Shown here piece by piece: positions 32,210-46,247 of a stretch of DNA of 64,000 bases. Position numbers and translations under genes: made by a program. The notes under the pieces were generated by a model. The model made no database searches. It saw only the letters and a list, made by a program, of their open reading frames with translations, and was not told the DNA's origin. The DNA is taken from the NCBI RefSeq assembly GCF_030272615.1, contig NC_081405.1:314050235-314114234 (forward strand). The letters are read 5' to 3'. The stretch is from Cryptomeria japonica (lineage: Eukaryota > Streptophyta > Pinopsida > Cupressales > Cupressaceae). How positions within the stretch are numbered: the first letter of the stretch is position 1; each line of letters begins with the position of its first letter.

Positions 32210-35200
32210 CCTTATATTGATTATGTTGTGCATTATGATTTGCTAGGAATCATCTTTGGGCTATGCCTTTGTATCTAGTCTTGGAATATCATATTGGATG
32301 AATTGCTTTGTTGAGACTATTGGTTCCACAATATGGAATTATTGGATAAAGTTGATATTGGCATATGGTTTTATTGTGATTATGAATCAATTTGAATTAT
32401 AGAACCTTTTTGGATGGCTATATTTGAGATTCTTGAGATTTCATGTATTTTTATTGAACTGATGTTTTACCCTAGTTTAGGAACATGTTAGGGGGAGTGG
32501 CTTCCAATTAAGAGTTGGGGCCCACAAGTGACTACTGTGAGGCCCTACCCCGACTCATCCTAGCATTTATGTTATTTTCATGTTGAGACTATTATGGATG
32601 CTTTATTTTATTGCATTATGGATTTAGAACTTATATGATTCCATGATTTGGATAACATTGATGTGGATATGAAACTTTATATGATTCTAGAATAGGATAA
32701 CTTTGGGATGATGTATGTCATTATTGGAATTGTAGAACTTTATTATGATGATAGAAATAGGATGCATATAATATGAATGGATCAAAATTATGAGAATTGT
32801 GATAATTGCTTATGTGGATTAATTGAGATATATGAGATATTGATTTATTAATGACAATTGTATGCAGAGTGTTTGATGTGTATTCAAATTCATGTGTTTA
32901 ATGTTATATGAGGTTATTTGAAATTACTAACGTGTAAATTGAGATGCGCAGGAAAATTATCCATGTGACCATGGAAATATTATGGAGAACCAAACCTAGA
33001 CCTATGTACGTTCGTGAAACCAGGGGTTGTCTATTTGGAGAGACAACACCCCGTATGTATCGTATTTTATTTGTGAAAGTAAATATTGCATGTGTGTTGA
33101 AATGAATTTATTAATTTGTGTAAATCCAACAAGGGACAAATTCCATGTGTAAATTTTGTAATGTATTTTATTGTGTCACTTGACACATGTGCTGATTAGT
33201 GTCATTGATTTTGACTTGTCTCTTGGAGGGAGTTTGTTTCTACCAAAGCCTATTCTAAACATTTGAGTGTGGTCCCAAATTTTCCTTGGGTAGAGAGTCT
33301 TAGGAGTGGTCAACTCAGGTTTGACCCGAAGGTTAACTTCAGATGGGTTTCTAAGGGGTCAAATGGACTCCTAGGGGTAGTTTAAGTGTTTCTCCTAAGG
33401 TCCATAAGGTATACCTATGGGTTAGGGGTAATTTTAGGCATGTGACTACTCCCATGTGACTCTTTAGTCACCTCAAAAAGTGGTTTTCCAAAGATGAGCG
33501 AAAATTCAACTTGAAAGGTTCCACCTAGGTTAGATAACCTTCCCTTTTGATGTTAGACTCTCTTCCCCATCTTCTCTTACCTTTTCTCTTTCCAGTTTTA
33601 GCAACATGTAAGAGGTTGGGAAGACCAACCAATGGGAACTCTCACTCTATCCAAGGGGTTGGGAAGAGTGAGAGAAGCCTTCTTAGGCAAGGATTAGGGA
33701 CTTAGTGAGTTAATCACCCACTCTCCATTGTTGGAGATTATGCAATTTTGAGAAGAATAGTTGTAGGATAGAATTTTGGCTAAGTATTGGAGAAAAGATT
33801 GTGTGGATTTGGGCTGCTCATCCTCAACTAGATCTAGCAAAACCTTTGGGCAGGTTGAAGGTTGGTTCTTACTCTCTTTTGTTTATGTTGTATATGTATG
33901 TTTGAAGAAATGCTTGTATGTAAGAGTTGTTTACTTGTATTTTTCCTTTGTGAAAGAATATGTGACATTTCCCTTCATTTCTTTTATGCATTTTCTTGTA
34001 TTGGGGGTATTCAAGGCCTTCTACTCTTGGGAGAGTAGGATGGTCTTGGGGTGGAAGAAGTTTGACAGCCTTGGGTGAGAGGCTCTCATTATGAGAGTGA
34101 TCTCAAGGGTGTTTTTTTTGTGACCCTTGTTGCATAGCCTTGTTTATGCATTTGGGGGTCATAAGGAGAGAAGGCATGGCTTGTATGCCTTGGGGGGCAT
34201 AAGGATGTGGGGTATGGACTTATGTTGTATTTGGTTGCCATGAGGTGGCTTGTGATGTTCCATGCTTGTAGTCTCCCCAATGGTATTTGGTCCACTTCCA
34301 CCCTTGTTTAATCATCACATTTTGTGATGAAGTGTAGCCTTGGATGGGAAAGTGTTTGTTGTGTGTTTATCCCTTGCTTGTTATGCTTGCATGTGTGTAA
34401 CCTGTCTAGTGCTTGGTTCTCCAAGCTCGGGGGTGGCTTCTAGTAAGCCTAGGCTGGGAGGTGAGCACTCCATGGTCAAGCCTTATGTTTTATTTGCAGG
34501 TTGCTTGGGAAGAAAAAACAAAAGAAAGCTAGGAGTTGCTGGTTTTTATTTGATGTGCAGAAAAGTTTAGGGAAGGGAATATTGTATTTTATTTACAACA
34601 ATGTAAAAATGAAAGTTCTATGTTGTATTTATTTCAAAAAAGAAAAATAGAAGAAATGTATTCATTTTTATTTCAAGTCTTCATTTAATGGAGATGAGAG
34701 ACTAGTTGGGTATCACACCCTTTTGTAATGTTTGGCTACTTTGTATTCTATATGCTCTTAAAAGAAATGTATTTTCCTATTAAGTATTGTTTTTGCAAAA
34801 AAACAAAAAACAAATGTTATGTATGGATTAAGTTCCTATAGTTGTTGGAATAATATATTGTTGCCTTCTTATTATTTGAAATTAAAAGTTCATTTTATTC
34901 CATCATGCAAAATGAAATTATGGGATTTGTAAAAGCAAGCACTTAGATCTATTGAGTTAAATACAAATACAAATTATGGTTAAATAGGTTTAATATGTCT
35001 ATCCCTAAATTGATTTTTAAAATTTTTCTAGGCTAATATAGTTGCTATTAAAATTTATTACATTCTGTCATTTTATTTATTGCAGAAATTAAATTTGAAA
35101 GTAATAGCCTATTTCTGAAGTTAGCATCTAGACTTAGTAAAAGAAAGAAATACATTAGAGCTTGCTGTTAGTGTTTATTTTTAAAAAAAGAAATATACAG

Positions 35201-35432
35201 AATGCTTTAAACAAATAAAAAAATAAATATAGTATTTCCCACTATGCTAAGTTTAATGTGCTAGGAAAATAATTAGTTTATGATTTGTATATATAAAAAA
35301 AAAAGACAGAATTTAAAGTCTAAATATTAGCATAATAGAAAATAAATATTGCATGCTGTCATTATTTTACTAGTTCTCTGCATGGCTTAAAGATTTGCCA
35401 AAAAAAATATACAAAATGCTAAGGTGTGTAAA

Positions 35433-35440
<8 letters not shown>

Positions 35441-35466
<26 letters not shown>
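35441..35466. repeat. (TA)13 microsatellite
   Basis: A pure TA run in an AT-rich region. Confidence 0.9.
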
Positions 35467-35472
<6 letters not shown>

Positions 35473-35639
35473 ACCTCATATTTTATTTAATAAAAATAAT
35501 CTCATGCTTTTGGAAAAACGTTATTTGTGAACCATGTAGCCATAGAAAAATGTATATATACTTATATATATATACATATAGTAATTTAAATTTTAAACAA
35601 CAAAAAAAAATTAAATAGCAAGCGATTTTGGTGAAATCC

Positions 35640-36010
35640 CCCCCTCTGACCATGTGCTGCAAGCAGGCGGGTTAAGAAAAGAGATACCGCCGTGGGCGGC
35701 GACCCCAACAGCAACCATAGCCACTTTGTGGGCTGCAAAACACAATGGGGGAGGCTTCATCCTTCCCCTGTGGGTGGCACCCCACAGAGACGGTGACAGC
35801 TGTGCTGTGGGCTGCGACCCACAGCGGCAGCCAAGGCCGCCACTATGGGCCGTGACCCGTAGTCATGGCTGTGGCCATTTTTGCGGGGAGCCCCCATGGG
35901 AACCACCTTCGCCACCCCTCGTGCTATAACCCCCGCACCTCCTTTAACCCTCCTCCGCTCCTCTGTACCTTTTCCCTTCGGCTCCGCCGAAAAACATGGC
36001 CGCTGCTTCC
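35640..36010. other. GC-rich block in an AT-rich region
   Basis: About 370 bp rich in GGGCTGCGACCC- and GGGCCGTGACCC-like words that partly repeat and are nearly self-complementary (GTGGGCTGCGACCCAC). An ORF of 91 codons crosses it, but its Trp/Ala/Pro-rich translation reflects the repeat. About 70 bp after the block is an AGGGTTAGGG word (36101-36110), too short to be telomeric. The block may be a leader region of an LTR element. Confidence 0.5.
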
Positions 36011-36295
36011 CTTACCCTGCAACAAACAAAAAGCAAACCTCACACACACTTCACAAAAAAAAGAGAAAAGAATATCTTTGTTAAGCCCTAACCTGAAATT
36101 AGGGTTAGGGCAAGATAACAAGTTGGAAGAAAATGGGTAGAGGGTGAGTAAGATTATAATAATTTAGTTAGGTTATATGAGGCATTTCCTAAAATGAAGT
36201 TTGTTTGGAAAACAAATATCCACATATACAAATATACATGTGTTCATTAAATAAATATATGTGTGACCATTAAAAAGATATATATGTGATTAATT

Positions 36296-36395
<100 letters not shown>

Positions 36396-37984
36396 AAGGT
36401 ATACGAAAATATTATTTATAATTCGATGAGATAATAATAATTCTTTTGGAAATTAAGATTCCGCATTTAATTATTCACTTACTTGATCTAGGGTTTAGAT
36501 TATTCTTAGTTGAAAAGAAATCAAACTTACTTAAGACAAGACTTGTTAATGCATTATTTAGCAAATTTAGTTTTATTAGATTAAGTTTAAATTTTTTTTT
36601 TATTCATTTTGTGCCCAAAAGTTTGGGCATGACAACTACCAAGGAATCTCATTGGAAGTTTTCTTTAATCAAGTGATAACATTAATAAAATAATTTAGGG
36701 GTTTAGGTACATCTCACATTAAACAAGATAATTTGTGGTGCCCCACTCATGGCCTAGTGTGCTAGTATAGGCCTAGGATGAGATTAGGAAATCCTAGAAT
36801 GTAATGACTATATGCCCTTGTCTTCATGAGAGGTTGAGTTGGTTCTACATGGGTATCACTTAGGCACCTGTATCGAGAGAGAAACTACCAGGGAAACCCT
36901 TTTTGATGGGTGCTGGGGTCTGACCACTAGGGAAAGCCTTTTTGATAACATGTGATGACACTCTTGCCCTACATGTGTCCTACTACCTTAGCCTTGATTT
37001 GATGGCTGCTTGTGGTGGGTTTTTTTTGATTTATGAGTAAGTCATGTTGAGTATTATGTTTGTTTCTTTGATGTTGGCCTTGTCGAGAGTTAGGCTTTTA
37101 TTATGTTACTTGGAGGTTAGGTGTCAACCTAGGTCTAGGGTGTGTGTGTGGGACCTCATGTCATTATCTAGATCACGGGGGGTGGATATTTTGGTTCCAC
37201 AAGGTTGGGTGCTTTGATTCCTTCTTCCTTTGGGATTTTTTTCATTAGATGTTCATGTGTGTTGTGGATTCTTTATCTCTTCAACTTAAATGCTTTGATT
37301 CTCAGAGAAGATATGTTTTATGTTCTTGGTAGGGAGACTTCATTATATCATGTATCTTAGATAATTATCTTGTTACTCCGAACTATGATTCATTATTGGA
37401 ATAGATTTGTATAGTGGGTGATTCCGTTGGGAATAATATGAGATGTAATTGGGGTGTCTATTCTTTTAGCTAGAGAGTATGATTCCTTGTAGGAATAATG
37501 ATGAATATTTGTAATGTATATTTTTGTAATATTTGTGATATGAGATAATATGTAACATGTTGAATGCCTATGTAGATGAATTTTATAATAAATGAGTTGT
37601 CATGTTTAGAATTGAGGATATTAACTAGTGGTTGGAAATTGATAATTAGGAACATTTAGATTTGGTGCATTAAAATGAACCCTTTATATTGGTAGTGGTA
37701 TGATTTGGATTTTATGATTAAATGTTAATACGAGCTTTGGTTGTGGTTAGAGAATTATATTTCATGTATGTGCAATGATGTAGTTTTATTGTTATATTCC
37801 TATGAATCTTAATTGAAATAAATTTTAGAAATAATGAAGTAATTATGTGGAAGAGTGGATATATATTGTTTACATCTTGATGGTATGTTAAGATAAGTAG
37901 TGGCATTGGGATACCCTAGGGAATATAAATCAATTGGATGTTATTTTGTGTGATGTAAATTATTTCTGCTTGCACTTATTTTTG

Positions 37985-38067
37985 TTAATGTATGTATTGT
38001 AATTGTTCTTTAATTTTTTTTTCTCCATTTTCTTAATTAATTGGTTAGTTTATCTAGGGTATTCTTG
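37985..38067 (+). mobile_element. 3' terminus of the decayed gypsy 3' LTR
   Basis: The segment GTTAATGTATGTATTGTAATTGTTC...GGGTATTCTTGACATGCATTATA matches 16880-16971, the residual 5' LTR end. Here it is followed by unrelated DNA (repeat unit copy 2) and not by a primer site, which marks the outer 3' end of the element. The final bases differ, so the exact end and any target duplication are uncertain. Confidence 0.6.
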
Positions 38068-38075
38068 ACATGCAT

Positions 38076-39483
38076 TATAAAGAAGGTAAAAAAAATGAGT
38101 TCTAGAGACTATAAGGGCTACTTGAAGTATTTTTTTGAAAAAGGTAAAAAATCAGTGGTGGTGCAAAATGGCTACGATTGATCTATTCTTGCTAAACCCT
38201 ATGCCATGGCAAGCTACTTTGTCATGAAATATTTCACCCTAGAAGAGTATTACACTACTATGAATGGCTATAATTTCCCAATTCTTAATCATATTAGGCA
38301 TGGTGATAAAATTAATTTGCCTTATTATTTGTTTACTTCTCTATCTAGGAGTATTTTGAAAGGAGTTTCCCCTCCACTCTATCAAAGTATTATTTATGCC
38401 CTTTACCAATATGCCTTCAATTGTTGGCCCCATCAGAGCCATTTTATTACCATTCCTATGCATTTTGAGTTTAGAGAAGATGCCCCCTATTCATCTATTC
38501 GAATTGAACTTATTGAAACTAACCCCTTACCAAATAATGAACAAACCCCTGTGTCAAAGATTAAGGGTTAAAAAACCAAAGAAGAGACAATTTCAGAAGC
38601 CCTTGAGGTTTCCTTGCTAAGAACGACCCCTGAAAAAAAAAGCCACTACCCCAAAAATAACCCAGCTAAAGTGAGGAAAATTGCGAAAGACTCTAGTAAA
38701 AAATATATAATAATATATTTGGACATGCATGACTCTGATGCGAAGGAGGACACCCTGCATGAACATGAGAACAAGAGGGTAGCTCTAGGGAAATTTGCTC
38801 TACTCACCTCCTCATAAAGGATAAAAAAGAGAAATTTGAAACAAAAGAGGCCTCCCTTGAGCTTGCAAAGGTCTTTACCAGTGAGGATAATGATGGCTCC
38901 TCAAATGATGACTTAGAGGAGGATGATTTCCAGGATGTGGAGGAAGAGAAATAAAGTGATAGCAAGGAGGACTCAGAGGGGTTAAGTGAATCACATGAAG
39001 AAAAAGATAACTCAGACCAAAATTCCCCTTCTTTGATGGCCTTTGAAGATGATGAAATGGTGTCATGTTCCCAAAAATCCCCCATTAATAAGGAAGAGAT
39101 CAGTGCCAATCACTTGAAAAGTTAGATTATTGACCTTCAACTTAAGGTCATGAATCTTGAGGTGAAGGTGGAGGAAGATAGATAGGGATATAGTTTGATG
39201 GGAGATGCCTTGAATTCCCTTTGTGTTATAATTGATGGGGTAATACAGAAAGTAGCCATGGGATTTTTCAAGGAAAGATCTGAATGAAGAAGAAAGCCTA
39301 ACAATTTGAAGGAAAAGACAACATGCAAGTTGACAAGCAGAAAGAGGATGTGCCAAGCCCTAAATTTTGGCAAGAGCAAGTAAAGAGATTGTTCAGGAAT
39401 TGGAATCTCATTGGCAAAGATTAGTCTACTATCTGGATGGTGCTACTATTTTGGTATTTTTAGATATGAATACTAGTCTTGAT
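38076..39483 (+). pseudogene. Unidentified repeat unit copy 2, left part, with decayed gag-like ORF
   Basis: From the ATG near 38093 a frame (MSSRDYKGYLKYFFEKG...) runs about 160 codons to 38571 with one TGA near 38177. It then continues through further stops and frame changes into an acidic, Ser/Asp/Glu-rich part (38840-39060) and the segment shared with copy 1 (39066-39483). The globular N-terminal part has a retroelement gag or accessory-ORF look, but I do not recognise the family. The unit is cut at 39483 by the copia insertion and resumes at 55472. Confidence 0.6.
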
Positions 39484-40877
39484 TGTTGGCAACAATGCAA
39501 CAAACGGAGAGGAGGGGTGAATCAGTTTGCACAAAAACTTACAACAACTTTAACCACAAAAAGATCTGATAATTAACTGTTAAAGCATGAAACAACACCA
39601 CATCAATAATACACATAGCACCAAGATTTTTGATATGGAAAACCCGATTAAGGGAAAAACCACTATGAGAACCTACCCACAATGATATAATACCCTATTA
39701 GGAGTTAATGTGAAAATAATACAATGTCGAATGCACATGCATTTAGGAAGACTGCCAAGAGCTCACTGCTCAAATAATAAACCCCAAAAGGCCACAATCT
39801 TTAGAGAAGGATCATTGCCTTACATGAATTCTCATTGAATTACAAAATCATTCACACAACAATCTGGATCACATGAACTATGAAAATGGCATCTCCATAT
39901 GCTTGAGTATAGTTTTAGTTAAGCACACAATTTGCTCTATAACACTTCTCCTTCACACTTTGGAAAGATCAAATCGCTTTTTCGCACATACAATTCAATC
40001 ATACACACTCTCAAAGATCACATACATTCATAGACATACCACTTACATGATTATTACATTTATTTATACAAGCCCTCAGCCTCTATTTGAAGGTCGACCA
40101 AACCCTTAATATAAATTGCAAAATAATAACCTCACACACTACAAAAATACATGCAGACCAAAATGATGTCAGCTAAGATGTAGTCTAGACCCAAATCAAT
40201 ACCGCAAACATGCAACACCTCCAACAATTATGCCTCGATCATCCACAACATGCTACAACCACTAGGAATGTCGCATAACATGAAGAATATCACCAAACAA
40301 AGAAAATCTTCAATAAAACACACAATAATCAATGCACACCACCAATACACATATAAAACAAACTAGAGATATTCACAAGCAATGTGAATTGCACCACAAC
40401 AACTGTAACAAAGCAGATTACTAGAATCATCATTATCTCTCTATCGAAGCTCAAGAACATCATCATAATTGACTGTCAACCTGAAAGATTTTCTTGTGGA
40501 TTTATAAACCATGAACAAAATTAACGGAAGACACACATCAACATCCAAAACACATCTCACATATCCATAACTAAAGATATAGCAATTCCAGAGCAATACG
40601 AAGCACAAACCAGAATATCAAATAACATGAACAATTGAATAACATCCTCAATACTGGATCTTGTAACTCGATCATAACATCATGTTGACCTCTACAAATG
40701 GGAATTAACCATCTATAGACAACATACCAAAAACCCTTTAAACCACATCAACTCATTTGCAACACACAGGCTAAAACAACTCATTCAACCATCTTGCAAC
40801 AATAGAATACACAGAAGAATATGTTGACATCAATGACAACACATCATTCCAACAATCTTTTCAGAAACATCCAACCA
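39484..40877 (-). repeat. 3' LTR of the copia element
   Basis: About 1394 bp. It matches 46248-47298 and then 55147-55471, which fixes the CACTA insertion between those blocks. Confidence 0.9.
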
Positions 40878-40893
40878 TCTCCCCCTTTTTTTA
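40878..40893 (-). other. Polypurine tract of the copia element
   Basis: On the minus strand the sequence reads AAAAAAAGGGGGAGAT directly before the 3' LTR. Confidence 0.8.
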
Positions 40894-41352
40894 TTGATGG
40901 AAACATATGAATGTGAAAAACAATCAATGCAAAGAAAGAAATCAACTCATAACAATCTCCCTCAATATCACAAGGATTAGCTCCCTCAACTCAGATGGTC
41001 TACTATCTCATAGAGTTTTTCACATGCTTGTCTCCCCCTTTGACATCAATAACAAAGGCTCATGAATCAAAATTTTCTCCACCTTGAATTAGCTTCATGA
41101 ATTAGAACATCTGAACCACCAATACTAACATTGACTACTCCTGAGTAGCAGCCTCACTCATCAATCTGGAGCATAAAATATCTCTATGAAGTTCATTGGA
41201 CTAATGGAGATCCATGCATCTTAGTTCTCATCAGGAGGGGCAATCACCCCTAACTTCTCTCTGAGATACTCAAATGTATCTTTAGGAAAAGGCTTCATAA
41301 ATATATCTACAATCTGTTCCTTTATAGATATATACTCCAATATGACTTCTTT

Positions 41353-44300
41353 TTAATTCACCTTCTCTCTCAAGAAATGAAACTTGATTGATATATGCTT
41401 TGTCTTGGAATGCAACACCGTAGTCTTTGAGATATTTATAGCACCTGAATTATCAAAATATATAGCAATAGGTTCATCATAAATAACTCCTATATCCTTC
41501 AATGTCTGCTTCATCCAAATTACCTGAGTACAATTGCTAGCAGCAACAATGTATTCAACTTCTGTAGTAGATAAGGAAATAGCAGTCTTCTTCTTACTTG
41601 CCCAAGAGATCAAATTCTTACCTGTAGTACTTTTTTGGTCATCAATTCATCACCTACCCAATCAACATCTATAAAAGCACTCAATGTAAAGTCATCATTC
41701 TTAGAATACCACAAACCAAAATCAACTGTCCATTTCAAATATCTTAATATCATTTTTACAGTAGTAACATGAGATTCCTTAGGATCAACTTGAAATATAG
41801 AAACATGACACATAATATTCATTATATCAGGTCTAGTCTAAGTCAAATACAACAAATCACCAATCATATATCTATATCTGGTCTGATCAGCTTTCGGAGA
41901 ATCATAGTCTTTTGTCAGCTTACATCTGGTCACATAGGTGTACTAACAGGTTTAGAATCTTCAAGACAAAATTTTTTCAACAAGTCCTTCACATATTTAG
42001 ACTGAGATATGAAAATACATTTATCCAACCGAGTAATTTGCAATCCTAGAAAGAATTTCCTTTCACCAATCATAGACATCTCAAATTCATTCTGCATCTC
42101 TTCAACAAATTTCTTACATAGGTAATAATTTCCTCCAAAGATAATGCCATCAACAAAAACTTCAACAATCAAAATGTTTTTATTATCAATCTTGAAATAA
42201 AATTACTGTGAGCAGTACCTTTATTGAATCCAAGCTTCATCAAATACTTATCCAGTCTAGTATACCTTTAGGGGCTTGCATCAATCAATACAATGCTTTC
42301 TTCAACCGACAAACAATGTCCTTTTTATTTGTTAGTTGAAATCCATCCGGTTGCTCAATGTAGACTTCTTCTTTCAACTCACCATTACGAAAGGCTGATT
42401 TGACATCCATATGATAAACCTTGAAATCTTTGTGAGTAGCATATGCAAGAAATAATCTAACAACTTCAATTCTAGCTACTGGAGCAAAAGTCTCCTCATA
42501 GTCAATTCCTTCCATCTATGAACAACCCTTACAAACAAGTTTAGCTTTATTTTAGACAACTTCACCTTTATTCTTATCACCAATAATCCAATTTTTTGAA
42601 TGATTCAATCTTACATACCTGCGAGTTTTAGGATTTTCTTGAATTTCAGGTTCTTGAAATATTTCTTCTGTATTAACATTTGCACCTTCATTCTCAAGCT
42701 TCTACGGAGCAATATGAACTTGACTTTGGGTTTTCACTTGCTTTCCTTTATTTGAATTGGCATCCCGTTCATCAAAATCATATCCGCAAGATCTAATCTA
42801 TCTCACATTACCTTCATCAACCTTCACATTAGCACTTTCAACCATCTTTCTCAATCTTTTATTATAACACCGATAAGCCTTACTTTTAGTATAATAACCA
42901 AGAAAGATTCCTTCATCACATCTAGCACTAAATTTTCCAAGATCTTCATCTCTTTTGATATAGTATTTACTACCAAAATTTTTGAAATATTTAATAGTAG
43001 GAGCATGACCAAACCATAACTTATAAGGAGTCTTACCAGTATCGCCTTTGACATTTACGTGATTAAAATTGTAAACTACAGTACTCATAGCTTCTCTCCA
43101 AAACACATGCATAACATTTCCTTCAATCATCATGGTTCTAGTGGCCCCTTGAACTGTTCTATTCTTCCTCTCTACAACACCATTCTACTGTGGCGTCCTA
43201 GGAGTAGATAACTGTCTCTTAACTCCATGCTCTTCACAATAGGCATTAAACTCATCGAAAGTGAATTCTCCACCCCTGTCAGATCTCAGACACTTTAGCT
43301 TCAATCGTGTCTCAGTTTCAACTCTAGCCTTGAAAATATTGAACTTCTCTAACACTTCAGAATTCTCCCTTAAGAAGGTAACCCACATCATCCTTGAATA
43401 AACATCAATCAGCAACATGAAATACCTGTCACCCAGCTTCTTACTCTAGAAGGACCACACAAATTAGTATGCACAAGATCCAACAATCCATTAGAATTAT
43501 ACTATTTTCTCTTATAAGTAACTCTTTTCTACTTCCCTAATTGACAGTCCTTACATATCAGAATGGAGGGCTTTATTAACTTCAATAGATCTCTCACTGC
43601 TTGAGTAGAACTTATGTTAACCATGGAATCAAAATTTCCATGACACATCCTTTTATGCCATAACCAACTTTCATCACTCTGAGCAATCAGACAACTTTTA
43701 CCACCAACATTCAAGTGAAAGATATTATCTTCAATCTTTGTCCCTAATGCAATCTCAATTCTAGAGCTACTCAGGATCTCACATTTGTCATTCTTGAATT
43801 GCAAGTTATATCCCTTATCAACCATATGACCAAAACTCAAAATATTATACTTCAAACCTTCAATATAAAACACATCATCAATAATGTCCTTACCATCAAG
43901 AGAAATAAAATCTCTACCACATATTACACAAGCTTTGTTATCACCAAGTCTTACGATACCACCATCATACCTTTCCAGGTTTACAAATTTACTCTTATCA
44001 CCTATCATATGATGACAGTAATGACTGTCATTTACCCATTCATCTTTCTCATCAACTTTAGCAGCTAAACCTTTCTCCTCATTAATGTAGCTTGTAGAAT
44101 CTATAGTTATAGGATCATCTTCTTTGATAGAAATGAACACAAATTTATCTCCTGAATTCCCCTTATCCGACTCATCATCTATCACACCTTCATCAACAAC
44201 ATAATAACACTTCTTCTGATATTTAGGCTTGTATGACTTAAATGGATTCTTAGGATTTCTATCTCTTTCTGGACACCTTGATGCAAAATTTCCTATCTTA

Positions 44301-46235
44301 TTACTGTAATACCCTAAAAATGGTCATCTAAACCAGGGGCCCCTAATCTCGACAAAATCGCCAAGGTCCTAACCAAAGGCAATTAAAATTAATCTTGGGC
44401 ACATAATTAATTTCTTAAATCATCAAATGTCACACGACAAATTAATCACTCAGAATTAATTAAATAAATATATTTAATTAATTGACCATTTCAAGTAAAT
44501 CATTTTTAAATAGTTATCCTATTTATTTTATTAAATATCTTATAATATTTAATTAAATAAATCAATTTGCCATTAAATCATCAAAAAAGGAATTAATTGG
44601 AAAAAAAAATTAAAAATTGAGAAAATAAATCAAATGGAGGTAATCTTGAAAATCAAATAAAAAATTGAAAAAATCTCAGAAAAGCAATTAAAACAATTAA
44701 ATCTCAAAATTGAATGAAATAGAGAATAAATCAGTTTTTTTTTTTTTCTGATTTTATCTTAATTTTAGTTCAATTTCTTTTAAAACTGAGAAAAGCAGCC
44801 AATCACATCAATTCACCTAGATTGTGCTTCTTCTTGGAAAATCTTGACCACTCATCATCATTTGATCTCAGCCGTTGGTTTCTTTTTGGTTTTTCTATAA
44901 ATCTAAGCTCTCATCTCCTAATCAAGGATCCTGGAGAATATATTGTTATCATGTTGTTTTTGCTCTAGGTTCATTAAGATTTCATATTGAGAATATTTGC
45001 ATATTAGTTATTGCATATTTGTTAAATTATTTAGCTTAAATATTCATTCATAGCTTAATCATGTTAGCCTGATATCCATTAATCTTACATATCTTGCATT
45101 TATCTAGCTTAATCTTGCATCCATTTAGCTCAATTTCATACTCATATAGATTAAAATCCTTCGTTTAGGTGTTGTCTAGTCACTGGTATTGCATATAGAA
45201 ATATGAGAGCAAGACTAAACTCGCATCTACTAGAAGGCAATTGGTCGCTTTGTGATGGGTTATTGTTCATTATTGATTGATTTACTAACCATGCATCTAA
45301 TGACTTAATTGAAGTGTTGTGTATTCTAGATACAGATATGATCCACTTTTCACACACACAGTTACATGAAAAACATTTAAGAGGTAACTTACCTTCATAC
45401 TTATCGGTACCTTTAGGAAATCTTCTATAAATAATTACTTCAATCTTGTCAAGCTCTCTTTATTCATCTTCCATCTCTTCCATCTCTTTCTCATATATAG
45501 ATACTCTTGTAGAACTTTCTCCCAGATCATATCTCTGCTTCCTAGAAACAATAGCTTTTAATATAGATTTAGTCTTAGGAAGAGAGTATCCAAACTCACT
45601 TATCTCAAAAGTAGCAAGTTTACCAATCAACATGTCTCTTGTCACATTTCTCACTGTTTAGATCTCATCAATAGAAACAAATTTATGTTTGTAAGGAGGC
45701 AAGGATCACAACACTTTAGCAACAATCTCAGATTCTTCTAAGACTCCATCGACACATCTAATTCCACACACATGCTCATTCACTTTCTGCATAAAAGAAG
45801 TAATGTTCTCATCTTCACTCATCTTCAGGTTCTCATATTTACCCTTCAAGATCTACAACTTAGCATTATAAATATTCACATGACTACCACCTTCATGCAA
45901 GGTCTTCAATTTTATCCAGATGTAATGAGCAGTCTCTAAGTCCATCACATTAGTCATTTCAGAATCTGACAAGGCACTCAACAATGCTTCCTTGGCTCTA
46001 ATATTGAATTCTGCTTCCTTTATCTCATCTAGAGTATTAGGACCATTCTACGAAACATTATATACATTCTTAGTAATCTTCCAATACTCTTCTCCAATGC
46101 ATCTCAAATGACATTGCATCCAACTTTTTTAGAGAGTGTAATTTGTTCCATCAAATCTCAAACTGTCCTTCTTGAAAGTAAAGATTGCCATCCCAGATCT
46201 CCTCAAGCATTCAAGCTTCTTCTAGAGGATCTAGC
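41353..46235 (-). pseudogene. Decayed Ty1/copia gag-pol
   Basis: Reading on the minus strand: gag from about 46235 to 44190, including TRDMLIGKLATFEISEFG near 45640 and a single zinc knuckle (CFSCNKIGNFASRC) split by a solo LTR; protease and GAG-pre-integrase domain 44185-43529, with DSH at the protease site and LWHKRMCHGNFDSM plus C-x2-C; integrase core 43418-42798 (Asp in LLIDVYSR, Asp in LRSDRGGEF, Glu in VVERKNR after an in-frame stop); reverse transcriptase 42515-41930 (MDVKSAF, and FVDGIIFGG in place of YVDDII, so a catalytic Asp is lost); RNase H ending at 41353 (STTEVEYIVAA, IYFDNSGAI). Stops separate the pieces. The order integrase before reverse transcriptase defines Ty1/copia. Confidence 0.92.
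44305..45360 (+). mobile_element. Solo LTR inserted in the copia gag zinc knuckle
   Basis: The segment starts TGTAATACCC and ends ...CACACACACA. It is flanked by ATTAC (44300-44304) and GTTAC (45361-45365), a 5-bp duplication with one mismatch. Removing it rejoins the gag knuckle in frame, which shows it is an insertion. A TATA box (CTATAAAT, 44895-44902) on the plus strand gives orientation, and there is no internal coding region. Solo LTRs arise by recombination between the two LTRs of an element. Confidence 0.85.
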
Positions 46236-46247
46236 TCTAGTACCAAT
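46232..46247 (-). other. Primer binding site of the copia element
   Basis: On the minus strand ATTGGTACTAGAGCTA directly follows the LTR end ...GCCAACA. It matches the initiator Met tRNA site TGGTATCAGAGC with small changes (TC to CT). Confidence 0.8.

Noticed and set aside
33020-33060. Stem-loop resembling a bacterial terminator
   Set aside because: The context is a plant nuclear transposon; a single short inverted repeat is expected by chance over 64 kb.
35654-35929. 91-codon Trp/Ala/Pro-rich ORF
   Set aside because: The residues follow the local GC-rich repeat; no start context or homology was recognised.
36095-36115. Telomere-like AGGGTTAGGG
   Set aside because: It is under two repeat units long and has no array around it.
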